Of a stretch of 64,000 nucleotides of DNA, positions 11,901 through 22,365 are shown piece after piece; positions within the stretch are counted from its first letter, which is position 1, and the number at the start of each line of letters is the position of its first letter. The notes below the pieces were generated by a model. It was not told the DNA's origin. It ran no database searches and saw nothing but the letters and a program-made list of their open reading frames with translations. The stretch lies in contig BFEA01000046.1 in assembly GCA_003427395.1 (NCBI GenBank), positions 461,086 to 525,085 of the forward strand. The letters are read 5' to 3'. Source of the DNA: Chara braunii. Lineage: Eukaryota; Streptophyta; Charophyceae; Charales; Characeae. A program made the position numbers and the translations under genes.

Positions 11901-13884
11901 TTCAGCGTGTTCCAGAGCTTGCTCACCCCGTATCATCTACCCTGGCCATCACCCCCATTCTGAGCAATGGTACTAGTGACGTGTTGGATACTGTCAATCA
12001 AGTATCGTGTGAGAGTTAAAAGAAGTCAAAGTTCTAAATGAGTGTTGATGGGCACTAGAGACTGGTACTGGGTGCTAACTGTAGATGATTCGCACATATG
12101 ACAAAAACTGTAATCGAATACGATTTATGATTGGGCACTAGAGACTGGTACCAGTGAGTATTTTGTTGGTAACCCGTCACAACCCGCAATGTTGTCACCC
12201 CTAATTACAAAAGGAAAATGTCATTTATAGGAAGCCTTGAATGAGGGACATATCGAATGAAAGTTGAGACGCTCGGGTAAACGGGGTACTCTCTCTCTTA
12301 TACTGGCGGATTGTGGTTGACGCCAACTGTTCAAAGCGTCTTCATCTCTATCAGCTCCTATGTACTGTATTGGTGACTTGGACGATAATTTTCCCCTAAT
12401 TGGCAGGCGTTGGACTCTTGTAATCAATCTAGCACATCGTATCTCGCATATGCCACGAGTGACAGTTCGGTGGTGATGTGTATTGAGGGTGGTGATAATA
12501 CTTGATCATTCTGATCTGTCTTCTACTGATAAGGGTCGTGGAAGCAAGAGACCTTTCTAGGATTTGAGCTGTCAAACCGACTATTCGGATAAGATTATGA
12601 AAAGTATCTAAAGCTTTCACTTCCTATTTATGTGTGTTTAACCCTCACCTCCGCCTTTTGCTTGTTTGGGCTGCCTACAAAATTATTAATCAGGGGCCTC
12701 GCCCCTTTTGTTATTGTAAAAGTAGTATGAACAACTTGCACTTCCCTTTTCCCATGAACCCTCACTCCTATAGTGTCTGTTGACTGGGTTCCGAATGACA
12801 AGCCATAGGAAACGAGTCAGGGGCCATTTAGTAACAGGGAGAAGAAGGCTGAGACCTTCGCACATTGTTGATGGACAATAAACATTTTGTTTTACGAAGA
12901 ATAGCATATTTATTGGCAAAATTCATGTTAGATGGTGACTAAAGAAAGGAAAGGGGGAAATAGGGATAAAACCTTGTTTACAAGCCCAAAGCCAAGGTCG
13001 ATGCGGGAGAGGTAGTCATCTTCCAACCTTTAAAGAATCAATTCATTCGGAGTTTTGTCTCTCTGTTTGATCAAAACGATACCGACAGAAGAAAACGTGT
13101 GCTATGTCTGAAAACATTGTGACCTATGGATTACCCCTTCGGGGTCAAGTAAGATCTTGCATCAGCCTTGGAAGTGTGTGTTTCTAGCGTATGTGTTCTC
13201 AGACGCGCGCAGGTATTATGAGAACACCTCTTCATTTAAGGGTAGAGTTGCAAAACTACCTTTCGCCTTCTCAAGCATTACGGGGAAGGCCCCTTTGTCG
13301 AGGCATATGATCGGTGAGCACAAGGAAATACTTTGTTGAGTTCTCAGTGGGAGAAGAGGGGTGTTCCCCTCAGAACGTGACAGACACTCAGAAGTAAATC
13401 CTTTCTATTTTGAACTGATCCCTTTCTACTTAAGAGTGACACCATGCTCTCAGAGTCGGTTTTCCCTCACTGAGTGTAGGCAAAACCGTGCGTTGGAATT
13501 CGAATTTGGGCATAAGACCGCCCCAGTGATTCGGGCGTTGAACAAGGCATTCATCCTCAAAATTATTGTGTCGGGTATAAGCGGACCGTGGACTTGTACC
13601 CTAGAGGTTGAGAACGAGTACATCAAACGTTTGAAGTCACCGTTTATGTCTGAGCTCGTTTCCATGTCCAAAGTGGTTGTACTGAGCTGGGATGTCAAGC
13701 TTAAGGGTTTCCGTACTCAATGCAAGCTAGTGCTCGCAGCCATACTTTTTTTTTGTATTAAATAAAAGATACTCAGACTAGTGTTACTCGACATGTGATC
13801 AGACTTCGTGCATGAGGTTCATACGTGAGAAAACCCTGATGCTGTATATGAGCAGGAGCGACTCCCAACCCCTTTCGTGAGCGT
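8974..13884. other. No recognisable gene (4.9 kb)
   Basis: Several ORFs of 60-190 codons occur on both strands, the longest being 10,151-10,717 on the minus strand and 13,361-13,765 on the plus strand. None shows a domain I recognise, and codon use does not set them apart. A purine tract followed by TGTG (about 11,073-11,092, AAGAGGGGGAG then TGTG) resembles the polypurine tract and LTR start of a copia-type element, but no pol sequence supports it. Probably old intergenic or repeat DNA. Confidence 0.45.
12050..12151. repeat. Two direct copies of a 19-mer
   Basis: GGGCACTAGAGACTGGTAC occurs exactly at 12,050-12,068 and 12,133-12,151, 83 bases apart, with partly similar flanks. Too short to assign to a family. 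Confidence 0.8.
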
Positions 13885-15089
13885 TGTCGGTGCGAATACC
13901 CGTACAAGGGTATCCGCCCTGTTTTTTTGCAAGCGACAGAAAATAAGTTTGGCTTAAAGTTTTAAGTATACCACGCGAGGCGCAGCTGAGGCTGTGGTTT
14001 ACGTGACTAGGTGGCTGGCTAGAATAGAGAGTGTGTGGGCAAGCAGACTAGAGGCACATGTGATCTTAATTTTCGATAACTGTAGGACCGGCGTGATCAC
14101 CGGTCAGATTTATTTTTTTCTGATTAAACTAGGATTTCAAAGGTTGTCTTGTGATTGGTGCGCTTGCGTGTAACTTGTGAGTACGTGCGAAGGACGACGT
14201 CGACGGCGACATGGTTCGGTATAGTCTCGTGGTGGACGTGGAAGGTTGGCGGCCGTGACTTTTGCTGATAGGATGGTCTGAGGAATTGAAACGTTTTGCC
14301 AGAACTGCATGCCTCATAGTATCCTTTTATCTAGGTGTCCGCTAATACTAAACCCAGCCTTTGGCCTAACACTATTGATTACGACATTGAACTTTCATCC
14401 GGGGAATTCAGGGAATCGATGCCAGTGGGCGACGACACGGGAATATTGGAGCGGCGAGAGGAAAACCGACGCGTTAAGGGCCCGACGGGGCTGTCCCCAT
14501 GGGTTTGTGGGTTACAAAGTTGGGTGTCGGGGCCAAAGGAGGTATTGAGGACCCCGCGTTTTCCTTCCTCTCGTCGTGCGACTTTTGTTTCGCAGTAATT
14601 GTTCTGTTATTATTATTATTAATATTGTTATCTTTGTTATCTCTTTCAAAGCTGGGCGCGGGCCGTATCGGGATCGATAGTGGTCAACGAGCGTGTCAAA
14701 TATGGTGGTCATATTGGTAGAGTTATTCCCATGGCGGGCCTTGAAGTCCCTACCTCCAAAATCTACTACTGCCATCCAAATCGACACCAAAGGCCGCGCT
14801 AAGGGCTTGCAGTGGGCCCGCGGCCCCTGAATCTATGATGTGCATACGAGTTGGGAGTGATTTAGCCGCAAAGGAGAAAGAACCAGATTGGCGTAGTCCC
14901 CCTACAGTCTGTTCCCCGCAGGCTGCTAAGTGGGGGTTGAGCGTAAGCAAGCTCTTTGGGGCCCAAAGAAGGGAAGTTGTGCCTAGGCGGAATAGTCGAG
15001 GACACAGTGGTGAAGGCCGCAGGCTGCGTACAGTAGGCCAGCCACATGGAATTTTCCCTCGCCCTAGTCTTCAGAGTTCTCAGATTAAT

Positions 15090-15345
15090 TTTTGCTACTA
15101 TCGCCAAGGTCTGCACTAAGGTCGCCCCACCTGAGTCCATGCTTCAACCAGGGCAACGGAGCCGCACCTTGATCCCGCAATCTACCTCGAGAGACGTAAG
15201 CGGGCGTATGCCCATTGGGGCCCCGAAAGGCGGGGTGGGACAGAGGGAGTCTAGGGGGAGGCTGCTGCACTGCGGATGCATAGGGGACAACCGTCGGACT
15301 CGGGTATAGGGGCGAAAGACTAATCGAACATTCTAGTAGCCGGTT
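15090..15345 (+). pseudogene. 28S/25S rRNA fragment inside the left giant repeat
   Basis: The block 15,293-15,342 (GTCGGACTCGGGTATAGG, then GGCGAAAGACTAATCGAAC, then CTAGTAGCCGGTT) closely matches a conserved stretch of eukaryotic large-subunit rRNA about 1 kb from its 5' end. Upstream, weaker pieces follow in the same order as in the rRNA: CACCTTGATC (15,165 region), ATGCCCATTGGGGCCCCGAAAG and CAGAGGGAGTCT, with an apparent deletion. It ends about 55 bases before the U6 copy. This is a decayed captured fragment, not a working rRNA gene. The match is from memory of plant 25S sequence and should be aligned. Confidence 0.65.
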
Positions 15346-15399
15346 TTCCCCGGTGTTTTTCCTTCGAAGGAAAAAGCCAGGGCTACTAGTTGGCGCTAA

Positions 15400-15417
15400 G
15401 TCCTTTGGGACATCCGT

Positions 15418-15449
<32 letters not shown>

Positions 15450-15505
15450 GGCCCCTGCACAAGGATGACACACATAAATCGGGAAGAAAATGCCCGACTG
15501 CTTTG
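15400..15505 (+). ncRNA. U6: U6 spliceosomal snRNA copy, left giant repeat
   Basis: This is essentially full-length U6, the RNA that pairs with the 5' splice site and forms the spliceosome's catalytic core in the nucleus. Visible parts in order are the 5' hairpin GTCC-TTTG-GGAC (15,400-15,411), the region around GGAACGATACAGAGA with the ACAGAGA box intact, the catalytic AGC triad within GATTAGCATGG, and the internal stem-loop GCCCCTGCACAAGGATGACAC, where one G of the canonical CGC is A. A nine-T run follows. No plant USE or TATA element is evident upstream, where 28S-derived and hairpin sequence lies instead. It may be a retropseudogene captured by the element or may be transcribed. Confidence 0.9.
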
Positions 15506-15514
15506 TTTTTTTTT
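15506..15514 (+). terminator. T9 run after U6, Pol III-type terminator
   Basis: Nine consecutive T residues follow the U6 body directly, as at normal U6 genes, where oligo-T ends Pol III transcription. The same T9 follows the U6 copy in the right repeat. Confidence 0.6.
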
Positions 15515-17723
15515 ACTACCATCGTCTTTTCGATTCGATAGAATTTGGGGCAGGGGTATTAGGCGCTGAAGAAAAGCTGCGCTAAAGAGTGCTTGGCAGC
15601 GAGGGGATGAAGGAGATGGCGAGAGTTAAATGAGGCGCAATGAAGAAAAGGGGGTTCGTGCGATTCCTAACAGAGTCGGGCGGAGGAGAAGCTGATCTCG
15701 GGGTTATCAACTACGGCGAGCCCGTCTATGAGGTTTGTTCTGTTAGGAGATCAGTTGAGAGAGAGATAGATGAGAAAGGACTGTCGGGCCATGGCAGAGA
15801 GAAGGTGAATAGGAAAGAGATTTTGTTAGTTCGGCCATCTTTCGACAAGGAAGGGGTCCGAATCGGGGTTGTGAATGAAGGCGAGTCCAAAACTGTTGTT
15901 AGTTGAAGCGATAGAGTATTAGAATAGGTGGTGGTGGAAAAACGAAGTGCACGGGAGTTTTCGGAAGGGATGGCAGAAATCGAAGGATGAGTAACTCGCT
16001 CTGTGAACGAACTTTAGTAGAAGAAGAAGAACGATTGGGGTTTTTCCGGCATCACGCATCCAATGGAAAACTCGGATTGCTGAATAGATAAACGCATTCT
16101 GCAATCAGACTAGTATGGGCCGCACGTAGGAAGAACGACTAGAAGTCATGTATTTTTCCGCGTTCCAGCGGAAGGTTCGTGCTCGTTTTACAAGTGCAGT
16201 AAGTCGGATCGCAGGTCTTGTTTCTTGTCGGCTTGTCGTGCGTCTGGATCGCGACAACCTTCCTCTTTGTCTTCGAGCTTGGTCACCGTTCGGGCAATGT
16301 AGTTCTTCCGGTGACCGAAACTAGGCCGTACTCATGGCAAAGTGCATCCACTCCGCCAAGGGGCCATGAGCCGCGTGAGTGGAAGCGAGCGCAAAGACGG
16401 CGTATGAGGAGAGATAAGGGGGGCGGGGAGAGGGAGTATAGTACTTATGTGCGGAGCATAATCCAGGATTTTAAGCGGAAGATCTGTTTGGTTTTGCTCA
16501 TCTGATCGATGAAAAGTAGCGTGAGGCTAACCACTGTGTTGAAGACTTACCTGTTGGATGGCGTGCTGTTCTCCCGACCAACTAAAGCATCGATGAGGAA
16601 AACAGTTTGCCGACGTGCTTGAGAACGGGCAGGTAGGCTCCACAACCTTGTGAATCGGAGGGCTACAGGAAGCCGCGAGTTGAAGTCTTACCCACAGACA
16701 GTGTAATGCTCACCTTGCTGGTCAGTGTGGCTGTGCGAGTCTAGCCGCAGGAGTGAAGGAGTCATCTGTTGACTTTCGCATTGTCTATTCTGCCAAGAGA
16801 GGTGGCCGGTGAGAACTGCAAGGCTCACTTGATTGCCAACGCACGACCCCCCCTGCTAAAGGGAAGAGTACAGAGCGAGCTAAAACTTAGTTGTTGATCA
16901 ACGTACTGCTCATCTCACTGAGGTAGGAGAGAGTGAGACCAGTTGTAGAGGCTGCCGACTTACCTACTAGGCGAGCATTGCCTGTCCCACTGGAGCGAAA
17001 GGTAAGCCGGGGGAGGAGAAGACTGTGTTTTCCTTTCGTTTGGCCTGCGGCCTGTATTTCGGGTGGTGACCACAGAATTTCAGACCACAAGCCTTGCAGG
17101 AGGAACTCGGCTTGAGGAAGGGAAGTGTTGTTGCGAATTTGGAGGGTCGTCAGGAAGTCGACAGCCGGCAGTTTGACTAAGATTGACCAAGTTGCTGCCC
17201 GATCTTGGCTGCCATTGCGGGGCCCTCAGGCGAAGTTAAGGAACCAAGGCCCTCTCTCGCGAGTCCGAGCGCATCATTCATGTATTTGAGAGTCTCAACC
17301 TATCTCCTTCTGCCTTTCTAACTCTCAGTCTAGTCCTTGGTTACGAGAGGAAGGCGGCAGGCGGGATTGCAACCCGTAGGATCGTAGCAAGATTCTGTGG
17401 GGAGTCCACCCACCGATTGCGAGAGCTCTGCCGGAACCAAGGCGAGGTTTTGGAGGCAAGGAACCATCAGGTATCCAATTTTCTGCCTATATGACTGCAC
17501 AATACCCATGTTTGCCTATCTCCTTTTAGTTTGACTGATATTTGTATGAGATTGCCCCTTTGACTTTGCTTTCTTTCAGGACCTAATCAGACTTAATGGT
17601 AGGAATGTGTGAGAGTGAAGCATAAGTTTTATTTTTATTTTAATTGAAAGCAGACAAAGGGGGGTGAACTGGAGGAAGGTGGGAGGAAGGCAGTTTTGCA
17701 TGCGTTTGACCGGGTCAACCAAG

Positions 17724-18340
17724 GACCGGGCATTGTTTCTAAGCTGAATGGCCCAGGGCTATGTTTATTTGGCTGTTTTCTGAAGGGTCAGGCATTGTTT
17801 CTAAGCTGAATGGCCTGGACGCTGTGTTTAATTTTTTAGGGTTGCCTGATTTGAAGTGTTTAAGTTCTTGCTTTATTCTGAGGGAGGATTTTGGTCTAAG
17901 GTTGAGCAGTGTTTCTAATCTGAATGGTTTAGCCTGAAAACCACGCACATAAGTATAAACTGAGTATAAAAGAAAGAATTCTACTTATATTTGCATGTGA
18001 ACTGGCAGATGGACATTGTTTCCAAGCCGAATGGTCCAGCACTAAGCCATATCGCTAAGAAGAGAAGGGAAATTACAGAGTATAATTGGAAGTAGTCTAG
18101 GCAAGTTGAACATTGTTTCCAAGCCGAATGGTTCAGTCCCCTGCCCATATTTGCATTTCGTTTGAGAACAAAGTCAGAGAGCTATTAAATTTTGGATATT
18201 AAACAGTTCAGGGCGGCTAGACATTGTTTCCAAGCCGAATGGTCTAGTCATATGCCCAAAGAAGAGAAAAGTAGTAGTGCAACCTGTTCGTGTATATCTT
18301 AAGGCACGTTGGACATTGTTTCGAAGCAGAATGATCTAGC
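17724..18340 (+). repeat. Hairpin array B in the left giant repeat
   Basis: Seven units have the core CATTGTTTCYAAGCYGAATG, the reverse complement of the array-A core. Core starts are about 17,731, 17,793, 17,907, 18,014, 18,111, 18,222 and 18,314. Flanking arms pair but differ: GGGC/GCCC, CAGGC/GCCTG, TGGAC/GTCCA, TGAAC/GTTCA and CTAGAC/GTCTAG. The third and seventh units pair poorly. The spacing is 60-110 bases, with unrelated sequence between units. Confidence 0.85.
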
Positions 18341-18620
18341 ATTGTGCCATATGTAAGTTGGGTATAAAGATTGAATCATCTGAGGGTTTCATGAACTATC
18401 TTATATGAAATGACTTGGGGTTGGTGAAAGAACTTATCTTTGTGGTTTGGCCTGCATGTGACTGAGTGAGATGACTTCCTAGTTTGAGTTTTAGTTTGAT
18501 AGGTAGTTGCTTTAACTGCTCGCCACGTGCTAGAGCGATAGGAGTTTATTTCAATTCCTGCATTTTCTACGTTAACTTTTTTTGCTTAGGTCAATTCTCA
18601 CATTTTTTTGGATCAAGCTA

Positions 18621-19138
18621 CTTTCTCTACGGGAAGCGCTACCGAAATTTCTAAGAAAACAAGGAATTAGTCAGACTTCTTTTTTTTTAGGGTCCACCTT
18701 TTCTGACATTTTGGCTTAGTAAAAATATGAAAAACCTCGTTTTCTAAAGGGAGTGCTGCCCAAATTTTTGCTAACTAGGGAGTTAGACGAAATTAGACCT
18801 TGAGAAGTCAAAGTCATTTTAGATTCTGAACTTAGCTTTGTATAAATCTTGGAATAACACTTTCTCTACGGGAAGCGCTGTCGAGATTTCTACAAATCTA
18901 AGAAGTGAATTAAATTTTGTCTTAGTTGAACTCGGATCTTGTTTATGAGTTCATATCTGACTTAGTATAAATATGGGAAGTCTACCTTTCTAAAGGAAGT
19001 GATGCCCAAATTTTTACTAATTCAGGGAGTTTGACAAATTTTGACTTTGCAGATCTAGAGATTGGTTTTGTTTTCATTTTTGAGGTATTATAAATTATGC
19101 GAAGGCACTCTTCCTATGGGAAGCGCGGCCGAAATTTT
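18621..19138 (+). repeat. Alternating dimeric tandem array, left repeat
   Basis: Five units start near 18,621, 18,741, 18,860, 18,987 and 19,109, a period of about 120 bases. Units alternate between two forms: TTTCTCTACGGGAAGCGCT (then RCCGAAATTT) and TTTCTAAAGGGAGTGCTGCC (then CAAATTTT). The true repeat unit is therefore a dimer of about 240 bases. The sequence between the boxes is AT-rich and only loosely conserved. Confidence 0.75.
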
Positions 19139-19217
19139 CTTAGTTTATAGGAGTTATATTATATTTTGATAGGTGGCAGGTCTGACAATCCACTCTGCAT
19201 AGAGGAGATTCTACCAA

Positions 19218-19418
19218 AGGTCTACCTTTTCATTACACACTGACTTAGTGGTAGCCTTAGATTTAGTTAAGCAGAAAAATTTTTGAGTGAGATCGGGATA
19301 TTGAGATTATTCTCCGTGGTCTACCTTTTCATTAGGCACTGATTTAGGGGTAAATTTAGATTTAGTTAAGTAGAAGGATTTTTTAGTGAGATCGGGATAT
19401 TGAGATTATTCTCCGTGG
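19218..19418 (+). repeat. ~100-bp tandem duplication, left repeat
   Basis: Two adjacent copies each run from GGTCTACCTTTTCATTA through GATCGGGATATTGAGATT to CTCCGTGG. The right giant repeat has the same duplication at about 36,227-36,427, so it predates the split of the two copies. Confidence 0.8.
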
Positions 19419-20257
19419 ACTTATAGGTTTACCTTGGGACATTGACCTGTCTTGTGTTACAGGTCCTTTGGATCGCTTGATTCGAGATCAGGATTAGGTT
19501 CAGCAGGTTCCTTGAGGATCACCTTCTGTTATCACTGATAACTGGTCGGTTGTCGATTCGTCGGTCTACGATTCAACTCCAATTCATTCTCAATACTTAA
19601 CCTAAAAAGGTTTTAGTCCTGATGATTTTTGTTGTTTCATTAAGGTTTTACCCGGACTTTTATTGAATGGCTTTTTAACAAAGTTAATTATGGTTGGTTG
19701 GACAAGGGTTGGGGCTTGCATGGCTGAAGCGAGGGGTATGAGTATAGAGGTTGGTTGAAGTTGACTCTATGTAGTGCTTGGATTTTTTTGGGTGACTTTT
19801 TGATGTGATTGCAGGTATGTACTGTGGTTCTGATTTTGGATTTGACTGTCTCCGATCACACATATACATATGGCTGTGAGGAGTCCCACTTTGATTGTGA
19901 AAAGTGATCGTCACATACTTATTCCTCTTTACATATATATATATGTATGTATCTATATTGTATCTATATTGGATATTCGCGTGGCCTGAGGGGCCTACAC
20001 TTAAGGGTTGAATTCGGGTTGAGATTGAGAAAGGGAAGAAAACCCCTCTATGTGGTGTATTATTCTTAAAGATTTCTTAGTCGGACGTTGGTCCTGGGCC
20101 TGGATTCGAGGTCCTTGTCCAGGACATCCTAGGCCCTAGACTCTGCATGGAAGGGATCTCCTCCTGCGCAGAGCCTATTTGCCCTGCCTACGGAGACACT
20201 CAGCCTAAAGGCCGAAGGTGTCATGGCGGCCGCACCGCTATTCCTTCAGCCGTGCAA

Positions 20258-20309
20258 TATCGTGAGGGGGTAGGCCCTCACGATACTTCGAGAGTGACAC
20301 TTGAGTGTC
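20258..20309 (+). repeat. Two adjacent perfect hairpins near the end of the left repeat
   Basis: The first hairpin has exact 11-bp arms TATCGTGAGGG and CCCTCACGATA around six bases (20,258-20,285). The second, TGACACT-TG-AGTGTCA, lies at about 20,294-20,309. Both are kept in the right repeat (from about 37,266). They may be structured RNA in the terminal part of an LTR transcript. Confidence 0.75.
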
Positions 20310-20815
20310 ATAAGTGGTGCTCGGATCCACGAAGGACCGCTTGATTATGGGCACTACATAGTACGTCATTATTGCGACTGCTTGCGTATTCATGCATTGC
20401 TAGTCGATATGATTTAGCCTTGCGTCCGCACGGTTTTGTACTAAAGTCTCGCGCGCGATAGCTATCCGATTTTCGCATCGGAAAGTTATGGGATGGCTGC
20501 TAAGGGACTAGGAGTGTTGTCGCGTTGTATGTTTTGTGTCGTTTCGTGTATATGTATGTGTGTATGTTTTTATTATTATATTCTTTAGAGTGGTGTGCGC
20601 ATCGCGTGTGGGATGCGTCCTAGTTGACCGGCGACGAGTCGCGCTAGGGATCTCGGCCCCCCCAGATGTCGATTCGCGTGCGGGTCCGATAGAGGAGTAA
20701 AGTCGCGCATACCCCTTATGGTATAACGTATGAGAAACCCCCTCGGCTGGTCCACCTCTGCGATTGCAACTGATCAGCTTTCGTACTGTGGATTGGTAGC
20801 TCGTCGGGGATACGC

Positions 20816-20857
20816 CCACCGAAGGGAGGTGACAACTCCTTTAAGGTGGAGGTAAGT
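20816..20857 (+). promoter_or_regulatory. Boundary hairpin with GTGACAA loop, then 5' splice donor-like site
   Basis: Arms CCACC/GGTGG and AAGGGAG/CTCCTTT enclose the loop GTGACAA (20,829-20,835). Three bases downstream is GAG|GTAAGT, with the GT at 20,852, a strong 5' splice donor consensus. The same order occurs in the related element at 58,772-58,808: a different but paired stem, the same GTGACAA loop, then AAG|GTAAGA. Position at the repeat/internal junction suggests leader RNA signals such as packaging, dimerisation or splicing. The function is inferred. Confidence 0.5.
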
Positions 20858-21060
20858 CGTGCCTGGCGTAGGCCCATCCTATCGTAGGGGCTCGCGAGAG
20901 GTATGGCTGGCGCACCCGCCAGGGACCTTCCTTGCCTTTTCCAACACAAAGGCTCCAGAGGTCGTGAACAGTCCCAGAAAGATAGCACATTGAGCGTCCT
21001 CTGGACTGAAATATATGCGATCAGATCGGGGAGTATATTGACAGGAAGGTCCCAGGCGGG

Positions 21061-22365
21061 TTGAGAGCACAAGCTCTCAGGAGGATAGCGGGACGGCAAG
21101 CACCGCTTGCCACTTTCAGATTGTGGCAGGAGAGAGATGACCCGCCGATAAGAGTGGAAAAGATGGAAGGCGATGAGGAGGTGACTCAAAGACTACAGGC
21201 GGAGACTATAAAGGAAGAACCTATAGCCGTCGAGTCGGACGATGAAGGTGAGGGTGAAAAGGTGGAGCCAGCGTCTGTCCTTTTGGGAAAGATGGAAGAT
21301 TTGTGTGACAAGGTGGGGCGGTACCGACAAAAAATAGCAGATATATGTAAAGAAGTGGAGGAATGGAGAGTCGGCATCCCCAAGGTCTTCCTTTATGATT
21401 CGGGTCCTGAATCTATGCCAGGGAAGCAAGGGTACCCTGGAGTTACCACGGTGACGGTGAGTTCAGGGCCAAGGTCTGGGATGACCCACAGACCCCCTAC
21501 TCCATTGGCACAAGCTGCATTGGCCGCACGGACTAGGGGACAAGGGCAGGGACGGAGCCAGGACCAGCCTCAGAAAGAGCCAGAGCCAGAACGCAGAAAG
21601 GAGCCTGTGGAAGTAGAGGATGACGATGATGAAGATGAGGAGGATGAAAGGCTTCGACAAGAGGAAGACAGGAGGGCCGAACAAAGGGCAAGGAAAAGGG
21701 GATCCCAGGAAGAAGCCGAGCCGGTTTTGCGCGATATAACGCCAAAGAAGAAGTATGCAATTCGGCTTGAAGAAGGGTTAGGCGTATAGAGAGTGATTGA
21801 CAAACTGATTGAGGGCCATAATGACCTTATGACCCTAAAGGAAATCCTGACATCTGCCCCAAGGCTCCGTAATGAGCTGAAGGGCAGGCTTTCGAGGCGT
21901 TTGGTACCAAGTGTCCATCTCAGTGTGATCCTGCCAAAGGAGGGAGAGTGGGCGGAGCCGGGGACAAAAATGGACTGGAAATGTGTGGCCTATGGAATGG
22001 TGGATTTGGTGGTGAAGGGAATGAAGTGCGCAGCCATGGTGGACACAGGTGCCGAAATGAACATCATCAAGGAGGCTGACGCACGAAGGTTTGGGCTGGA
22101 GATTGACCGCTCAGATTGGGGCATTTTGCACGGGGTAAACTGCAAGGTTGTATTCTGCGGGGCGACCTCGAACGTGCTTATAGAGATTGGGTGGGTAAAG
22201 GTCGGGACGTGCTTTTTCGTTATGCCGGATGTGGACCATGCCATCCTCCTGGGGAGGTCGTTCCTATGCAGGACGAAGACCCTGATGTTCAACAAACATG
22301 ATGGGACACTGATCCTGATTCTATGTGATCCAGCGTGTGTGAATTACGAGATAATCACCTGCTGA
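21061..22365 (+). pseudogene. pro: Giant element: leader polyprotein and retropepsin
   Basis: A single frame is interrupted by one TAG (21,787). Its N-terminal part is highly charged, with an acidic run of D/E residues near codons 190-205 and no zinc knuckle. After the TAG comes VIDKLIEGHNDLMTLKEIL, a pre-protease segment, then the aspartic protease with MVDTGAEMNII (catalytic DTG codons at 22,042-22,050) and a C-terminal DHAILLGRSFL. The protease would cut the polyprotein inside the particle. The same frame continues into RT, with further stops only at TGA 22,363, TAG 22,660 and TGA 22,918. The start codon choice is uncertain. Confidence 0.75.

Larger units (their letters stand above)
13885..20830 (+). 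mobile_element. Left ~6.9-kb direct repeat, candidate giant 5' LTR
   Basis: This segment is colinear with 30,809-37,995 over its whole length. Homology begins at TGTCNGTGCGAATA in both copies and ends at CCACCGAAGGGAGGT. The two copies flank a gypsy-type internal region in the same orientation, the expected geometry of LTRs, and the start has the TG of an LTR. Against this, about 7 kb is extreme for an LTR, I see no matching target-site duplication, no polypurine tract precedes the right copy, and no clear CA end or primer site can be set. A segmental duplication remains possible. The repeat contains a 28S fragment, U6, hairpin arrays and tandem repeats, but no protein-coding sequence I recognise. 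Confidence 0.7.

Noticed and set aside
20794-20812. TGGTAGCTCG...GGGGA as a tRNA primer-binding site of the giant element
   Set aside because: It has the TGG start and GGGGA end of some gypsy primer sites, but the right repeat also contains it, so it lies inside the repeat, and I could not match it to a tRNA.
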